From an uncultured Lysobacterales bacterium (GTDB lineage Bacteria > Pseudomonadota > Gammaproteobacteria > Xanthomonadales > Xanthomonadaceae), in assembly GCA_946886865.1 (NCBI GenBank), contig CAMPJI010000007.1, positions 1 through 57,062 on the forward strand: a stretch of 57,062 nucleotides of DNA, in the 5' to 3' direction. Numbering within the stretch: position 1 is the first letter of the stretch; every line of letters begins with the position of its first letter. A program made the position numbers and the translations under genes. Of the stretch, positions 57,038 through 57,062 are shown one piece after another. The notes under the pieces are model-generated. The model worked only from the letters and a program-made list of their open reading frames with translations. It had not been told where the DNA came from and did no database searches.

Positions 57038-57062
57038 GGAGGGATACCCAAGCGGCCAACGG
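57038..57062 (+). tRNA. 5' part of a tRNA, probably tRNA-Tyr
   Basis: GGAGGGATACCCAAGCGGCC and AACGG run off the end of the window. The acceptor start GGAGGGA and the D-arm pattern CCCAAGCGGCCAACGG match bacterial tRNA-Tyr (E. coli CCCGAGCGGCCAAAGG). The anticodon is outside the window, so tRNA-Ser or -Leu cannot be fully excluded. Confidence 0.65.

Overview
This is a 57 kb piece of a chromosome from a very GC-rich gammaproteobacterium (by eye roughly 70% GC), almost certainly of the Xanthomonadaceae/Lysobacteraceae (Lysobacter, Luteimonas or Xanthomonas-like). Several things point there: a proline iminopeptidase of 313 residues with catalytic residues at 110, 266 and 294 as in the X. campestris enzyme; an ahpC-ahpF-oxyR gene order; a free-standing O-GlcNAc-transferase-like protein of the X. 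campestris type; and interspersed repeats of the CTGTAGGAGCGG type. Coding density is high, neighbours often overlap by 1-4 bases (ATGA, GTGA, TGATG), and there are no transposases, phage genes, CRISPR arrays or plasmid genes.

Layout. 1-2895 (+): the tail of a TPM-domain protein, a second TPM protein, then lgt, thyA and folA. 2868-12136 (-): one long run of DUF6580 membrane protein, cob(I)alamin adenosyltransferase, histone-deacetylase-like hydrolase, lptD, surA, pdxA, rsmA, apaG, apaH. 12181-14693 (+): two flavin hydroxylases of ubiquinone synthesis. 14870-19195 (-): a secreted EF-hand protein, rlmM, and glnS coupled to a nucleoside deaminase. 19302-23740: DUF2007 protein and msrA facing the peroxide-defence block oxyR-ahpF-ahpC, with an OxyR-type operator and a sigma-70 promoter upstream of ahpC. 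24064-29174: a lipoprotein esterase, prmC, pip, then nudix, exonuclease and nitroreductase genes. 29296-36346: a DUF1631 protein and the three transhydrogenase genes, with pntAA separated from pntAB-pntB by a minus-strand module (ECF sigma factor, one-helix membrane protein, DUF3106 protein). 36378-39929: hypothetical membrane protein, sufT and a large secreted subtilase with a strong terminator. 40140-45000: short asparaginase, DUF2069, wrbA, yihY, a TlpA-like lipoprotein, acylphosphatase, GNAT and moaB. 45179-49791 (-): O-GlcNAc-transferase-like protein, GNAT, prfA, hemA. 49908-57062 (+): TPR protein, lolB, ispE, tRNA-Gln, prs, rplY, pth, ychF and the start of a tRNA, probably tRNA-Tyr.

Most genes are housekeeping: outer-membrane assembly (lptD, surA, lolB, lgt), rRNA and translation maintenance (rsmA, rlmM, prmC, prfA, pth, ychF, rplY, glnS), and cofactor and nucleotide synthesis (thyA, folA, pdxA, hemA, ispE, prs, ubi genes). 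The least ordinary parts are the sigma factor/membrane protein/DUF3106 module lodged inside the pnt locus, an alanine-rich EF-hand secreted protein, the DUF1631 protein, and two repeat families that supply the TAG stop codons of several genes.
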